DNA of 52,335 nt from Candidatus Nanopelagicales bacterium (lineage in GTDB: Bacteria > Actinomycetota > Actinomycetes > S36-B12). This document shows, piece by piece, positions 7,826 through 16,819 of the stretch. Made by a program: the position numbers and the translations under genes. The notes below the pieces were generated by a model that was given only the letters and a program-made list of their open reading frames with translations, was not told the DNA's origin and did not search any database. Each line of letters starts with the position of its first letter. Position 1 is the first letter of the stretch. Location of the stretch: the NCBI GenBank assembly GCA_030836325.1, contig JAURQC010000116.1, positions 1 through 52,335 of the forward strand, given 5' to 3'.

Positions 7826-9946
7826 GTGCCCAGCAGCGTGCAAGAAGAACAAGCCTTCGCCGACCACGCCCACACGCTGTTGAACGAGCACATCGCCCAC
7901 GTGCAATCGCGCATCAAAGCGACAACCGATGCACCCGGAACGGGCACGGGGCAAGACGAACTTGAGCGCGAAGCCCTCTTAGACAACCTCCAACAACAAC
8001 TGCACGCAGCCCAGGCGGCCACGGCCCGGATTTGCTTCGGCCGACTGAGGTTCGCCAACGGCGACGATCACCACGTTGGACGAATCGGTATGCGTGACGA
8101 CAACGGTGAAGTCGTTCTACTCGACTGGCGCGCCCCACAAGCGGCTCCCTTCTACCAAGCGACAACCATGAATCCCATGGGAGTCACTACGCGCCGACGC
8201 ATCGCCACCCGCCCCGACCACGACGGTCCACGCGTCACCCACGTCGACGACGAGCACTTCAACGGAGAGGCTCCTACTCCCGAATCGAGCAAGGACACAG
8301 CTGCTCATGCAGCGACGACCGAGATGGATGCTCCACGGACTGGTCGGATGGCCGACATTCTTGCCAGCATTGCGGCCGACCAAGACGCCATCATTCGCAG
8401 CCCCTTGGATCAGGTCACCGTCGTTCAAGGTGGACCGGGTACCGGCAAAACTGTCGTCGCCCTGCATCGGGCTGCCTGGTTGCTCTACACCCACAGAGAA
8501 AAGCTCGCGCGAGACGGCGTCCTTATCGTGGGACCTAGCAAGGTCTTCCTGCACTACATCGATCAGGTGCTACCGAGTCTCGGTGAGACCGACGTCGTCC
8601 TCTTGACTCCCGGCCAGCTGTACCCGGACATCCGAACCACCGTTACGGATTCGCCGTCGATTGCACGCATCAAGGGAAGCGAGCGCATGGCTCGAGTCGT
8701 CGCATCGGCTGTGGCCAATCGCGTTCGAATCCCGCGCGATGGCCTTGCCTTTTCCACCAACACCGGCATGAGGATTCGGCTCACCAACCACGAGCTTGAA
8801 CAGGCCAGCAAGGGGATCTCGCGAAGTCGGCGATTCCACGAGGGCCGCGATCCCTTCCTGCGACGCGTTCTCCAGCGCGCGGCACGCAATGTCGCAGCCG
8901 ACACCGGGCACGACCCTGACGACCAGGACTACTGCGAAGATCTCGTCGCCTCGATGGTGGATGACCCGAACGTCCGACGTAAATTCAACCTGATGTGGCT
9001 TCCGACAACCCCCGAGCGCGTGATCCACGAACTACTCACCACACCTTCGGTTATGCGCAAAGTGGCCGACGGCGTGCTGAGTCCTGATGAGCAACGTCTG
9101 CTCGTGAGATCTGGTGAGGCTCCCTGGACCACCGATGATCTTCCTCTTCTTGATGAAGCTGCGGATGCGCTCGGACCGTGGACTCCCCCGGCAGCGCCCG
9201 CGGCCGACCAATCGGACTACCGCGAACTACAAGCCTCCGACGCCTACCGGATCCGTCCTTCACGGACCGGTGAGCGCTCCGGCTCTCTTGCCGAGCGAGC
9301 CATCGACGATCGAGAGTGGGTGTACGGCCACGTAATCGTCGATGAGGCCCAAGAGCTCAGCGCTATGGCATGGCGTGCAGTGCGACGCCGCGCAAGCCGC
9401 AAATCCATGACCGTTGTCGGTGACCTGCAGCAGTCGTCCCATCCGGCGGGACCACGCTCTTGGAATCAGGCGCTGCCGTGGGCCACCGACAAGATCGCGC
9501 TCAACACCTTGACCGTCACGTATCGGATCACGCGTCAGATTGCTGACGCAGCCACTCGTCTTCTACTAGAAGCGGGAGGCGACCCTCCCGTCCTCACACC
9601 TATTCGAGACGGAGCCGATGTTGTCGAAACCTCCATGCCCCTCACCGCTTTTCCCGACTACGCGTTGTCCTCGAGACCAACAGAGGGACGAAGTGCAGTT
9701 ATCGCGCCCGATTCCCTTGTCGACCAATTGCGCTTGCTGCTTCCTGGACCAGAATTCGGTTTTGACGACGACGCCTTGGACGCACCAATAGCGGTCTTGA
9801 CGGCTCAGCAAGCCAAGGGCTTGGAATTTGACTCAGTACTGGTCCTGGATCCGGCAGGACTCAGCGCTCAACACGAGCGCGGAGCAGACGTCTATGTTGC
9901 GGCCACACGCGCAACCCAGGTTCTGCACCTCGTCACACCCGAGTAA
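7826..9946 (+). CDS. helD: HelD/HelR-type RNA polymerase recycling ATPase (UvrD-like helicase fold)
   Basis: HelD proteins are UvrD-like ATPases that remove stalled RNA polymerase from DNA; actinobacterial HelR members can also dislodge rifampicin. The 706-residue product starts at GTG 7826, with AGGAGGG six bases upstream, which decides against the in-frame ATG at 7778. Visible parts are a charged N-terminal coiled-coil region (QEEQAFADHAHTLLNEH), the SF1 Walker A GGPGTGKT (about 203), the Walker B VIVDEAQEL (about 505), TYRITRQI, QQAKGLEFDSVLVLD (about 660) and YVAATRATQ near the end. Nuclease domains are absent. Two palindromes precede it. Distinguishing HelR from other HelD classes needs a tree. 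Confidence 0.85.
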   Translation: MPSSVQEEQAFADHAHTLLNEHIAHVQSRIKATTDAPGTGTGQDELEREALLDNLQQQLHAAQAATARICFGRLRFANGDDHHVGRIGMRDDNGEVVLLDWRAPQAAPFYQATTMNPMGVTTRRRIATRPDHDGPRVTHVDDEHFNGEAPTPESSKDTAAHAATTEMDAPRTGRMADILASIAADQDAIIRSPLDQVTVVQGGPGTGKTVVALHRAAWLLYTHREKLARDGVLIVGPSKVFLHYIDQVLPSLGETDVVLLTPGQLYPDIRTTVTDSPSIARIKGSERMARVVASAVANRVRIPRDGLAFSTNTGMRIRLTNHELEQASKGISRSRRFHEGRDPFLRRVLQRAARNVAADTGHDPDDQDYCEDLVASMVDDPNVRRKFNLMWLPTTPERVIHELLTTPSVMRKVADGVLSPDEQRLLVRSGEAPWTTDDLPLLDEAADALGPWTPPAAPAADQSDYRELQASDAYRIRPSRTGERSGSLAERAIDDREWVYGHVIVDEAQELSAMAWRAVRRRASRKSMTVVGDLQQSSHPAGPRSWNQALPWATDKIALNTLTVTYRITRQIADAATRLLLEAGGDPPVLTPIRDGADVVETSMPLTAFPDYALSSRPTEGRSAVIAPDSLVDQLRLLLPGPEFGFDDDALDAPIAVLTAQQAKGLEFDSVLVLDPAGLSAQHERGADVYVAATRATQVLHLVTPE

Positions 9947-9959
9947 GCGAGAGGAGCCG

Positions 9960-10394
9960 CTAGACCAACTCAGGCTGGTGGCTGTCTCGGTGCACCACTA
10001 CCGGGCAATGAGCGTGGTTGACACAGGCATTGGCCACGGATCCGATGTGCACATCCGGCATCCCGCTGTGACCGCGGGCACCAACCACGAGTAGTTCGGC
10101 CCCGTGGGACGCCATCGTCAGCGCAAGTCCTGGGCGCTCCTGGACGAGTCGTCGCTCGACCTCGACACCAGGTACCTCAGCACAAGCACGGGCAACTGTC
10201 CGATCGAGCATCTCTCGGGCATCGCGTGCGTAATCACTGTCCTGGTAGGTAGGCGACACGAAGATCGTCCACGGGACGTCGTAACCAGTGACCGCGACTA
10301 CCGAGTGACCCATGCCTTGGGCCAGACGCATCCCCCACTGCAGTGCCTGGACGCTCGACTCCGAGCCATCGACACCGACCACGATGAATCCCAT
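9960..10394 (-). CDS. Universal stress protein (UspA family)
   Basis: A 144-residue single-domain Usp. It has the N-terminal IVVGVDGSESSVQAL strand-helix unit with the Asp that contacts the adenine nucleotide, and the C-terminal ATP-binding motif VGARGHSGMPDVHIGSVANACVNHAHCPVVV (G-x2-G-x9-G-S), so an ATP-binding type is likely. Such proteins act in starvation and stress persistence; the exact role is unknown. ATG 10394 has a GGGGG ribosome binding site. Its stop is 13 bases from the HelD stop on the opposite strand. Confidence 0.9.
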   Translation of the reverse strand: MGFIVVGVDGSESSVQALQWGMRLAQGMGHSVVAVTGYDVPWTIFVSPTYQDSDYARDAREMLDRTVARACAEVPGVEVERRLVQERPGLALTMASHGAELLVVGARGHSGMPDVHIGSVANACVNHAHCPVVVHRDSHQPELV

Positions 10395-10424
10395 GGCACC
10401 CCCTTGTTGGTAATTGGCCTTTCG

Positions 10425-10454
10425 AGGCTACGCAGGGTCGGATCCGGGTCGCAA
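10425..10454 (-). promoter_or_regulatory. Promoter of the universal stress protein gene
   Basis: Minus strand TTGCGA (10454-10449) and TAGCCT (10430-10425) are 18 bases apart, about 30 bases before the start codon. A short inverted repeat GTCAC-N5-GTGAC lies upstream. Confidence 0.45.
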
Positions 10455-10501
10455 CTGCTAGTCGGTCACTGTCACGTTGTGTGACTTACGAAAACCTCCG
10501 A

Positions 10502-11683
10502 CTAGTCAGCATTCCGTGACTCGCGAAGCGACTCCGTGACGTCCGAGGGAAGTTCGAGATCGGTTGCGGATGCGACCCCGAGTTCCTTCATCCTGCGCGC
10601 TTGGACCATGACGCGGGTATCCATCGAGCCGATGAAATCGTTGTAGCCCTTGACTGCACTCATCAAACCCTTGCGCAGCGTGCCGAGGTGATCGACTGCA
10701 GTCTCCAAGCGATTCAGCATTTCTGCTCCCGCCGCTCGAATGTCCTCTGCGTTATCGGCCATCAACTTGCGCTGATACCCGAATTGGATAGTGCGGAGCA
10801 TCCCCAAGATGGTGGTCGGTGTCGCCAAAACGACATTGCGCGCAAAGACCTCCTCTAGGAGAAGGCCATTGCATTCGAGAGCCGACGACAACAAAGACTC
10901 AAGCGGCAAGAACATGACGACAAAGTCCGGGCTCTTACTCGACTCCCAGTATCGCTTTGACGACAATTCCTTGGCCCTGGCCAAGACATCATCTGCGTGC
11001 TTGCGCAGATGCGCTTGGATCTGATCGTCGTCGTCAGCCTTGATTGCCTTCCAGTAAGCATCGAACGGGAACTTGGCATCGATGAGGATCTCCCCACCAC
11101 CAGGCAAATCGATGACGACGTCAGGCCGAGCACCGCCGCTATCTGATGTTCGAGTGTCTTGACGCCGAAAGTGCACCCCCTCAACGAGCCCGGAATGCTC
11201 GAGGAGTTGCTCGAGTTGCATCTCACCCCATTGCCCACGTGATTGCCCCGAACTCATAGCCGCCACGAGTTGGCGGGTCGCCGATTCCAGGGAGGTGTAG
11301 TTGCGCTGCACACCTTCGATATGGGTGCGAAGTTCGGCCGCCGATTTGGCTCGCTCAACTTCCGCCTGCTGCGTCTGCCGACGCAAGCCCTCCAGCGCCT
11401 CGCGCACTGGCTCGAGGCGATCCTCCATCGACTTTGCCGTCGACCGTTCGACTTGCAGCGATGCGCGATCGGACTCCAACACTCGGATCTGCCCACGCGC
11501 ATCGATCAGCTCAGCGTTGAGCCGTGCCACCTCTGCATCAGCCTCGGCCCGAAGAACACCAACTGCCTGATCGAACTCGCTACGTCCCACCCGCCGCGCT
11601 ACAAGCCAGCCGACGATCAGCCCTACGAGGACACCAAGGATGACCCCTACTCCCACGACCAAGCCAAGACCAACATCGGTCAC
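10502..11683 (-). CDS. rmuC: DNA recombination protein RmuC
   Basis: RmuC limits inversions at short inverted repeats and is thought to be a membrane-tethered nuclease-like protein. The 393-residue product has an N-terminal glycine/valine-rich membrane segment (about 4-28), a long coiled coil (35-130), and the C-terminal PD-(D/E)xK-like RmuC domain: SGQSRGQWGEMQLEQLLEHSG, RPDVVIDLPGGGEILIDAKFPFDAY, then FVVMFLPLESLLSSAL and ATPTTILGMLRTIQFGYQ. It starts at GTG 11683 with AAAGGG upstream. It stands alone between the usp gene and a secreted-protein gene. Confidence 0.95.
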   Translation of the reverse strand: MTDVGLGLVVGVGVILGVLVGLIVGWLVARRVGRSEFDQAVGVLRAEADAEVARLNAELIDARGQIRVLESDRASLQVERSTAKSMEDRLEPVREALEGLRRQTQQAEVERAKSAAELRTHIEGVQRNYTSLESATRQLVAAMSSGQSRGQWGEMQLEQLLEHSGLVEGVHFRRQDTRTSDSGGARPDVVIDLPGGGEILIDAKFPFDAYWKAIKADDDDQIQAHLRKHADDVLARAKELSSKRYWESSKSPDFVVMFLPLESLLSSALECNGLLLEEVFARNVVLATPTTILGMLRTIQFGYQRKLMADNAEDIRAAGAEMLNRLETAVDHLGTLRKGLMSAVKGYNDFIGSMDTRVMVQARRMKELGVASATDLELPSDVTESLRESRNAD

Positions 11684-11737
11684 GTTCGGATCCCTTTCGC
11701 CGCCTGAACCATCAGGCTAGCGATCACCTATGACATT

Positions 11738-12409
11738 TCATGGTGTGACGGGCACCAGGCCCTTGGCGATCCTGAGCAATTGGGAGTACGACAGCCCCTG
11801 ACTGTCAATACGAACGTCCGATGCCAAAGGTCCACCATCATCGAATGTCCGGGCAAGCACTTCAAGGGTCCCCCCGAAGCGGGCCACGTCCGCACGCGTA
11901 CATCGCCGCTGATTCGTGCGAGCATCGCCTGCTGCCCTGCAGTCGGCGTACACCCGCGCACGAACAACCCGCTTACTTCCCGGGGCACCCATCCGGATGG
12001 CCACCGTGTCCACCAGACCCTGCGAGGTTCTGTCTACGGGACGAGCCGCCCAGCGATCAGCAGCGTTCTTTTGGGCGATCGTGAAGCTCGGCACTCGCTT
12101 GCCGTAAGTCGATCCAGCAAACGACGCCCGCTTGGACTTTTTCCCGTAGGCGATGACGTCAATCGGACCCTTGCGTCGCAAGCCGGCGGTGTAGGTCGGG
12201 CGCCACAGGGCAAGGTCATCTCCAAGCGCCGTGACGGCTCGGCCGTAGTTCGTCGAGCCGGTCACCACATCCCGAGCGGCGGACGCAGGAGATGCAAAAA
12301 CGGTAACGACCAATGTCGAAGTGACCGCCACGGCCGTGGCCGCCGACAAGTGGTGACGTCGTCGCGTGGATAGCAAGGATCGCCTGGTAAACCTGAGGGC
12401 GCCGAACAC
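11738..12409 (-). CDS. Secreted protein of unknown function
   Basis: A 223-residue product with a long basic N-region, a hydrophobic core (AATAVAVTSTLVVTVFA) and a signal-peptidase-like site at SPASA-AR (about 44). The mature part contains YGRAVTALGDDLALWRPTYTAG, a basic middle, and two Cys residues (YADCRAA, QRRCTRA) that could form one disulfide. The C-terminus has SQGLSYSQLLRIAKGL. I recognise no family. The GTG start has TAGGGT six bases upstream, so the mRNA is probably leaderless. Confidence 0.6.
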   Translation of the reverse strand: MFGALRFTRRSLLSTRRRHHLSAATAVAVTSTLVVTVFASPASAARDVVTGSTNYGRAVTALGDDLALWRPTYTAGLRRKGPIDVIAYGKKSKRASFAGSTYGKRVPSFTIAQKNAADRWAARPVDRTSQGLVDTVAIRMGAPGSKRVVRARVYADCRAAGDARTNQRRCTRADVARFGGTLEVLARTFDDGGPLASDVRIDSQGLSYSQLLRIAKGLVPVTP

Positions 12410-12415
12410 GCCGTC

Positions 12416-12421
12416 ACCCTA
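12416..12421 (-). promoter_or_regulatory. Minus-10 element of a probable leaderless promoter
   Basis: TAGGGT on the minus strand, exactly six bases before the GTG of the secreted-protein gene at 12409. No clear minus-35 box. Confidence 0.4.
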
Positions 12422-12439
12422 CGTGGATAGTTCCGCTGC

Positions 12440-13180
12440 TTAGCGCACCCGGGTTACCTGCGAAGCACGCGAGCACCACGAACACCGGGTAAGCGTCACC
12501 TTCACGCGAGTCCTGGGTGCAACGGATCGATCGAGCACCACATCGAATTGGCCGTCCTCTACCGTCGCAATCTGTGGCGCACCCCACGTCGCACCCTTCG
12601 CAACGCGGATTTCTGCCACTCCGGTCGCGACGGAATCGCCGGCTGCGACTCGCCCACGAATGCGCACACCGCCCTTGGTGTGCCGTGCGGTGAGTCGAGT
12701 GAATTCTGATCCAGCTGGCCGAACCCAAAATGTCAGCGGATCCAGAGAAAAACTTTGCTCGGCGCCGGGTGCGATCGCGCGCACCACGGTGGCCAGTTGG
12801 AATTCACCGGTTCCGTCAGCAGGGCAGACGAATATCTCGTCCAGTACCTGACCGGAGACTGGATCTCCGGGCAGAACAAGAAACGTTCCCTCGTTCGACG
12901 TGGCAGTCGACCCGACCTTCGTCACGGTCGTTTCTCCCAGGACAGATGTGTCGTCTGCCCGTCCGTAGGTCACAAGGATCGGGATGAACAAACACTCTGC
13001 GTCAGAGAACTGCCAATCGTTGTCCATAGCTACCGAAACCTGAGCCGTCGTGACGGCCGCCGGTGGCGACTCCACTATCTCCGCTCCAGCCGGCACCGCC
13101 AGCAATCCCGGTGCAGCCGCGAGCGCCCCAGACAAGATGAGCGCCTTTGCACAAAGGCGTCGTCGACTACTGATCATCAT
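12440..13180 (-). CDS. Secreted protein of unknown function, probable beta-sandwich
   Basis: A 246-residue product with a typical signal peptide (basic MMISSRRRL, hydrophobic KALILSGALAAAPGLLAV, cleavage near PAGA-EI). The mature part is rich in Val, Thr and Gly with alternating hydrophobic residues, suggesting immunoglobulin-like or other beta-sandwich domains; cysteines occur at AECLF, FVCPA and RCSWCSR. The last third (RVAAGDSVATGVAEIRVAKGATW) resembles Ig-like surface protein modules. Its start overlaps the 3' end of the RDD gene by 14 bases, so the two are probably co-transcribed. No specific family is recognised. Confidence 0.6.
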   Translation of the reverse strand: MMISSRRRLCAKALILSGALAAAPGLLAVPAGAEIVESPPAAVTTAQVSVAMDNDWQFSDAECLFIPILVTYGRADDTSVLGETTVTKVGSTATSNEGTFLVLPGDPVSGQVLDEIFVCPADGTGEFQLATVVRAIAPGAEQSFSLDPLTFWVRPAGSEFTRLTARHTKGGVRIRGRVAAGDSVATGVAEIRVAKGATWGAPQIATVEDGQFDVVLDRSVAPRTRVKVTLTRCSWCSRASQVTRVR

Positions 13181-13808
13181 GCCCGGATCGGTGAGGAGAT
13201 AGATGGTCTGCGATGCGTTCTGCTCGTTGTTTCAACTTGTCGTCTTCAGCGCGCTCGTGCTTCACCGCTTCATCGAGCAGGGCAACCCGATCCGAAGACG
13301 ACTGACTGGACCAGTCGTGAACCACGCTGGTTCTCAACACGACGTCCTGCACCGACCGATTGCGACGACTCACAACCGCCCACAACAATCCGACAGGAAA
13401 GACAACACAGAAAGCGGCACGGACCGTGGCCAACTTCCAACCGGGTCGCAAGCCATGACTGTTGAGCAACCGAAGACCCATGAGGTACTGCCCCAGACTT
13501 CGGCCGTTGGTGGCCCAAATCCACGACCAGTAAGCCCATATAAGGAAGTAACCGCCCAATACGAAGTAGCCGACGCGCGGCAATCCGTAATCGACTAGTG
13601 GATTGAAAATCAACAGGAACAGCCACAGGCCGATCCATGCTAGAACGATGACGAACCCGATAAAGACGACATCGATCACCGCCGCAATCGAGCGAATGAC
13701 GAGTCCGGCTCGGTCACCTTGAAATTGCCGCGCGGCGACCGGAAGAGTTTCGAGGATGATCGGGCCCCCATCCCCGTGTTCCTCGCGATACTGGCGAAAG
13801 GAGGTCAT
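13167..13808 (-). CDS. RDD family integral membrane protein
   Basis: A 213-residue membrane protein. The RDD signature starts at RSIAAVIDVVFIGFVIVLAWIG, where the Arg and first Asp are the name-giving residues. The second hydrophobic block YFVLGGYFLIWAYWSWIWA precedes NGRSLGQYLMGLRLLN, and the third segment FCVVFPVGLLWAVV precedes NRSVQDVVLRTSVV with the last conserved Asp. The C-terminal 50 residues are charged and soluble. RDD proteins are variously linked to transport and membrane protein maturation; no substrate can be read here. It overlaps the upstream repeat-protein gene by ATGA. Confidence 0.85.
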   Translation of the reverse strand: MTSFRQYREEHGDGGPIILETLPVAARQFQGDRAGLVIRSIAAVIDVVFIGFVIVLAWIGLWLFLLIFNPLVDYGLPRVGYFVLGGYFLIWAYWSWIWATNGRSLGQYLMGLRLLNSHGLRPGWKLATVRAAFCVVFPVGLLWAVVSRRNRSVQDVVLRTSVVHDWSSQSSSDRVALLDEAVKHERAEDDKLKQRAERIADHLSPHRSGHDDQ

Positions 13809-14416
13809 GAATCCTCACCGGAAGGTGAAGCGGCCGGGGACGGCTCTACGTCGAGGTCTCGCTCGCGACGTCGGAGCAGGATGGTGTCGACGACCTTGGA
13901 GATGATCTCGTCGGTACGGATGGCTGAGACGCGGGTCGTGGTGAATGCGTCGAGCGCAACCCCACCGGTGCTCTCTCGAATGATCTGCGGAAGGTCGATC
14001 TCCTCAATGATGTAATCGGCGATCTGCAGCATGGGGACCCGGTCGATCACTGCGTCGATGTCAGCGCGGCCAACGATCGCATCCACATCAACGCGATCAA
14101 GGACTATCTCCGTAATGTCAATCTCATCGAGTGCCCGAAGGACGATCGACCGCAAGTCCACGTTTTGGAGAACCACATCGGTCAGATCGATGCGCGAGAT
14201 GATCGCATCCGCGATCGCCGGAACCATGCGGTCCAGAACCGCACCGGCAGCCGCTCGGATGGTGGCATCGGTCAAGGCAAATACCGTTTGCGTGCTGTAC
14301 ACGACGAGACCGAGTGTGCTGGCTGCTAAGTCGCGAGCCAACGCGATTACGTCGCCCTCAGGTTCATAGGGCCGTGACACGACCACGACCTCGCGGCTGG
14401 ACATACCGACCATCAT
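13805..14416 (-). CDS. Short-period repeat protein of unknown function
   Basis: A 203-residue protein without a signal peptide. Its centre (about 70-150) is built of roughly nine-residue units with a hydrophobic-Asp-hydrophobic start: IDLTDVVLQN, VDLRSIVLRA, IDITEIVLDR, VDVDAIVGR, ADIDAVIDR, IDLPQIIRES. This pattern suggests a stacked beta-solenoid or a run of short amphipathic helices. The N-terminal part has a hydrophobic stretch (LAASTLGLVVYSTQTVFAL) and the C-terminus is acidic. It is translationally coupled to the RDD protein (ATGA), so the two may work together at the membrane. The start could be ATG 14416 or the internal ATG 14404. Confidence 0.65.
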   Translation of the reverse strand: MMVGMSSREVVVVSRPYEPEGDVIALARDLAASTLGLVVYSTQTVFALTDATIRAAAGAVLDRMVPAIADAIISRIDLTDVVLQNVDLRSIVLRALDEIDITEIVLDRVDVDAIVGRADIDAVIDRVPMLQIADYIIEEIDLPQIIRESTGGVALDAFTTTRVSAIRTDEIISKVVDTILLRRRERDLDVEPSPAASPSGEDS

Positions 14417-14427
14417 GCTGCACCCCG

Positions 14428-14433
14428 TAGATT
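14428..14433 (+). promoter_or_regulatory. Minus-10 element of a probable leaderless promoter
   Basis: TAGATT six bases before GTG 14440 of the lipase-like gene; no ribosome binding site is present. Confidence 0.4.
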
Positions 14434-14439
14434 GACGTC

Positions 14440-15723
14440 GTGAGACACCTGAAATGGTTTGCTATCGCTCTCGGTGGGGCCCTGCTCGCGGGCGTACTGG
14501 CAATTGCTGCCTGGTGGATCTCATCGAATATCGAACGCACCGACACGCAGGCCTCCATAGAGCCCTTCTACATCCCCCCTGACCCGCTGCCCACTGAACC
14601 CGGGACGGTCATCCGGACCGAACCACTTGATGTAGATGTCCCAGGCGCCAACGCCTACCGCATCCTCTACGTTTCCGAACGGCCCGATGGCACTCCAGCC
14701 GCGAGCAGCGGGATGTTGTTCATCCCCGAAACCCCTGCTCCACCCGAGGGGCGTCCCGTCGTTGCGTGGGCACACGGAACTGTGGGGATGGGCGATGCGT
14801 GTGCTCCATCACGGGCCGCGAATCCACTCGGCGATACCGACAACTGGTTGGACCAGATGATGGCGCTGGGATGGGTTGTCACCGCCACCGACTACGTCGG
14901 GCTCGGAACACCAGGACCGGAGTTGTACCTCGTGAAGGAAGCCGAGGTGCGCGATGTTGTGAATTCGGTTCGAGCCGCCCGCAACGTCGCCGACGCCCAG
15001 GCCGGATCCGACTATGTGGTGTGGGGTCACTCCCAGGGCGGTCACTCGACTTTGTGGAGTGGGCATCTGGCACCCGAACTCGCTCCAGAACTCAACCTGC
15101 TCGGTGTCGCAGCGGCAGCACCGGCCGGCGAACTTGCGGACATCATGGGTGCCCAATGGAACACGACCGTTGGGTGGGGTATCGGTCCGGAGGTTCTGAT
15201 CTCCTGGCCCGCCGCCGACGACCGACTCTCCGCCGCACAAGTAGCAACGGCCACCGGCCTACGCACCTACGAGCAGCTCGCCAATGACTGCACCTACGAC
15301 AAACAACTGCTACTCGAAGTGCTCGCGCTGCGATCAGCCGGTCAAGAGTTCTTCGCTCGCAATCCCATCGATCTTCCTGATTGGGCCGATTTCGTCGCTG
15401 ACCAAACTCCACCACCGCTGCCCGCGGACATGCCGGTATTCCTCGCGCAAGGAACCGCAGATGAGATCGTGCTGGCGTGGCCCAATGCCAAGCTTCAGGA
15501 GTCGTGGTGCGCAGCTGGTTCCACCATTAGCTCACTGTGGATGGGCGGAATCGGGCATCTCGCGGCGGCGACGACGTCCGGACCCTCCGCCGTAGCGTGG
15601 ATTGCCGACCGGTTTGCCGGACGACCAGCCCAGCGGACGTGTGATGTCCCACCACCCGTCGCACCGCGGCCCGCGTCACCGAGCGACGAGGCGGCTTCTA
15701 CTCAGCAAGGGGGCCGTTCTTAG
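14440..15723 (+). CDS. Membrane-anchored or secreted lipase-like alpha/beta hydrolase
   Basis: A 427-residue hydrolase with an N-terminal hydrophobic segment (WFAIALGGALLAGVLAIAAWW) that is a signal anchor or uncleaved signal peptide. The body matches secretory lipase (LIP) type alpha/beta hydrolases: PVVAWAHGTVG (oxyanion strand), VTATDYVGLGTPGPELYL, the nucleophile elbow WGHSQGGHS, the acid in AQGTADEIV and the catalytic His in GGIGHLAAA. Substrate is unknown; esters or acylglycerols are likely from the family. The end overlaps the convergent MaoC gene by 26 bases. The tail is Pro/Ser rich. Confidence 0.8.
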   Translation: MRHLKWFAIALGGALLAGVLAIAAWWISSNIERTDTQASIEPFYIPPDPLPTEPGTVIRTEPLDVDVPGANAYRILYVSERPDGTPAASSGMLFIPETPAPPEGRPVVAWAHGTVGMGDACAPSRAANPLGDTDNWLDQMMALGWVVTATDYVGLGTPGPELYLVKEAEVRDVVNSVRAARNVADAQAGSDYVVWGHSQGGHSTLWSGHLAPELAPELNLLGVAAAAPAGELADIMGAQWNTTVGWGIGPEVLISWPAADDRLSAAQVATATGLRTYEQLANDCTYDKQLLLEVLALRSAGQEFFARNPIDLPDWADFVADQTPPPLPADMPVFLAQGTADEIVLAWPNAKLQESWCAAGSTISSLWMGGIGHLAAATTSGPSAVAWIADRFAGRPAQRTCDVPPPVAPRPASPSDEAASTQQGGRS

Positions 15724-16225
15724 CCTCGGGAAAGTAGTCCTGCCCGATGCCACTACTGCGCCTAGGCACCATCACCGATCGGAACCACGAGACGATTTCA
15801 TCTCCGTCTTGATTAAGTCCACGCGTCTTCATTCGGATGATTCCCATCTCTGGACGTGACGATGATTCCCGCGCTTCCAGACACAGACTTTCCGCGTAGA
15901 TGGTGTCTCCGATGTACACCGGGTGCGTCAATTTGATGTCAGTCCAACCGAGGTTGGCAACGGCGTTTTGACTCATGTCGATGACCGAAAGCCCCAGCAC
16001 AAGCGCAACTGTCAAACCTGAGTTGACGATGATGCGACCTTCGGTGATCGGGTTGCTCTGCGCCAGATCGGCGTTGAAGTGGTTCTGGTTGGTGTTGCAG
16101 GTCAGCAGCGTGAACCAGGTTGAGTCGGCCTCAGAGATAGTCCGGCCGAACGGATGCTGGTACGTGGTGCCAACTTCGAAGTCCTCAAAGAAGCGGCCCA
16201 GTTGTGCGGGGACGACGTTTGTCAT
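15698..16225 (-). CDS. MaoC-like hotdog-fold dehydratase
   Basis: A 175-residue single hotdog domain enzyme related to (R)-enoyl-CoA/mesaconyl-CoA-type hydratases. The family pattern is clear: GRFFEDFEVGTTYQHPFGRTISEADSTWFTLLTCNTNQNHFN, with the Asp and His expected in the active site, then GRIIVNSGLTVALVLGLSV, QNAVANLGWTDIKLTHPVYIGDTIYAES and the C-terminal WFRSVMVPRR. It probably hydrates a branched or dicarboxylic acyl-CoA, but neighbours give no clue to substrate. GGGG precedes the ATG. Its 3' end overlaps that of the lipase-like gene. Confidence 0.85.
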   Translation of the reverse strand: MTNVVPAQLGRFFEDFEVGTTYQHPFGRTISEADSTWFTLLTCNTNQNHFNADLAQSNPITEGRIIVNSGLTVALVLGLSVIDMSQNAVANLGWTDIKLTHPVYIGDTIYAESLCLEARESSSRPEMGIIRMKTRGLNQDGDEIVSWFRSVMVPRRSSGIGQDYFPEAKNGPLAE

Positions 16226-16237
16226 CGCCCCATCATG

Positions 16238-16657
16238 TCAGCGATCACCGTCGGCGCGCTTGCGCCACCGCTCTTCCATGCGATCCATAAAGCCACTCGA
16301 ACGGCGGGGCTGCTTACGGGCGCGGGGAGCTTGCGCTGTGGCGGTGCCTTCCTCCTCAGCGTCCGCCTCAGCTTCGTCGGTGGTTGCAGCGGTGCCTCGG
16401 GTGAAGGCGAAGTAGATCAAGACCGCACCAGCGAGCATGACGGCGAATCCGACAACACCCAATACAGCCAGCGGCATCGCCATTCCCGCAATCACGATCC
16501 CCAAGCCCCCGAGCACGCCGAGCACTCCTAGCGCCGCGCGCGAGCGACTCGCGGCTCCCCCGGTGGAGCGAAGGCTCGTGGCGAACTTCGGATCCTCGGC
16601 GTAGAGGGCCTTTTCCATCTGCTCCAGCAGACGTTGCTCATGCTCCGATAGCGGCAT
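16238..16657 (-). CDS. DUF3040 membrane protein
   Basis: A 139-residue protein from ATG 16657, which has AAAGGGGG upstream. It begins with the DUF3040 signature MPLSEHEQRLLEQMEKALYAEDPKFA, followed by a serine/arginine-rich link and two membrane segments (about 47-85, GVLGVLGGLGIVIAG and LGVVGFAVMLAGAVLIYFAF), and a charged tail ending in FMDRMEERWRKR. DUF3040 proteins are common in Actinomycetota and have no established function. In other actinobacteria they often lie near dcw genes or dinB; here it follows dinB. Confidence 0.9.
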   Translation of the reverse strand: MPLSEHEQRLLEQMEKALYAEDPKFATSLRSTGGAASRSRAALGVLGVLGGLGIVIAGMAMPLAVLGVVGFAVMLAGAVLIYFAFTRGTAATTDEAEADAEEEGTATAQAPRARKQPRRSSGFMDRMEERWRKRADGDR

Positions 16658-16819
16658 GGCGTGCCCCCTTTCCTCGTCGCGTGCTCTCGGTACCAGAGTA
16701 AGTCTGCCCCAGGGTCGAACTCCACGCTTGTTGGCGGATGAGCACAGAATAAGCCGCGACCCACCCTGAGGAAACCCCCGCACCCCTGTTCGGCTTAGTC
16801 AAGGCGTCCAAGGCCACCA

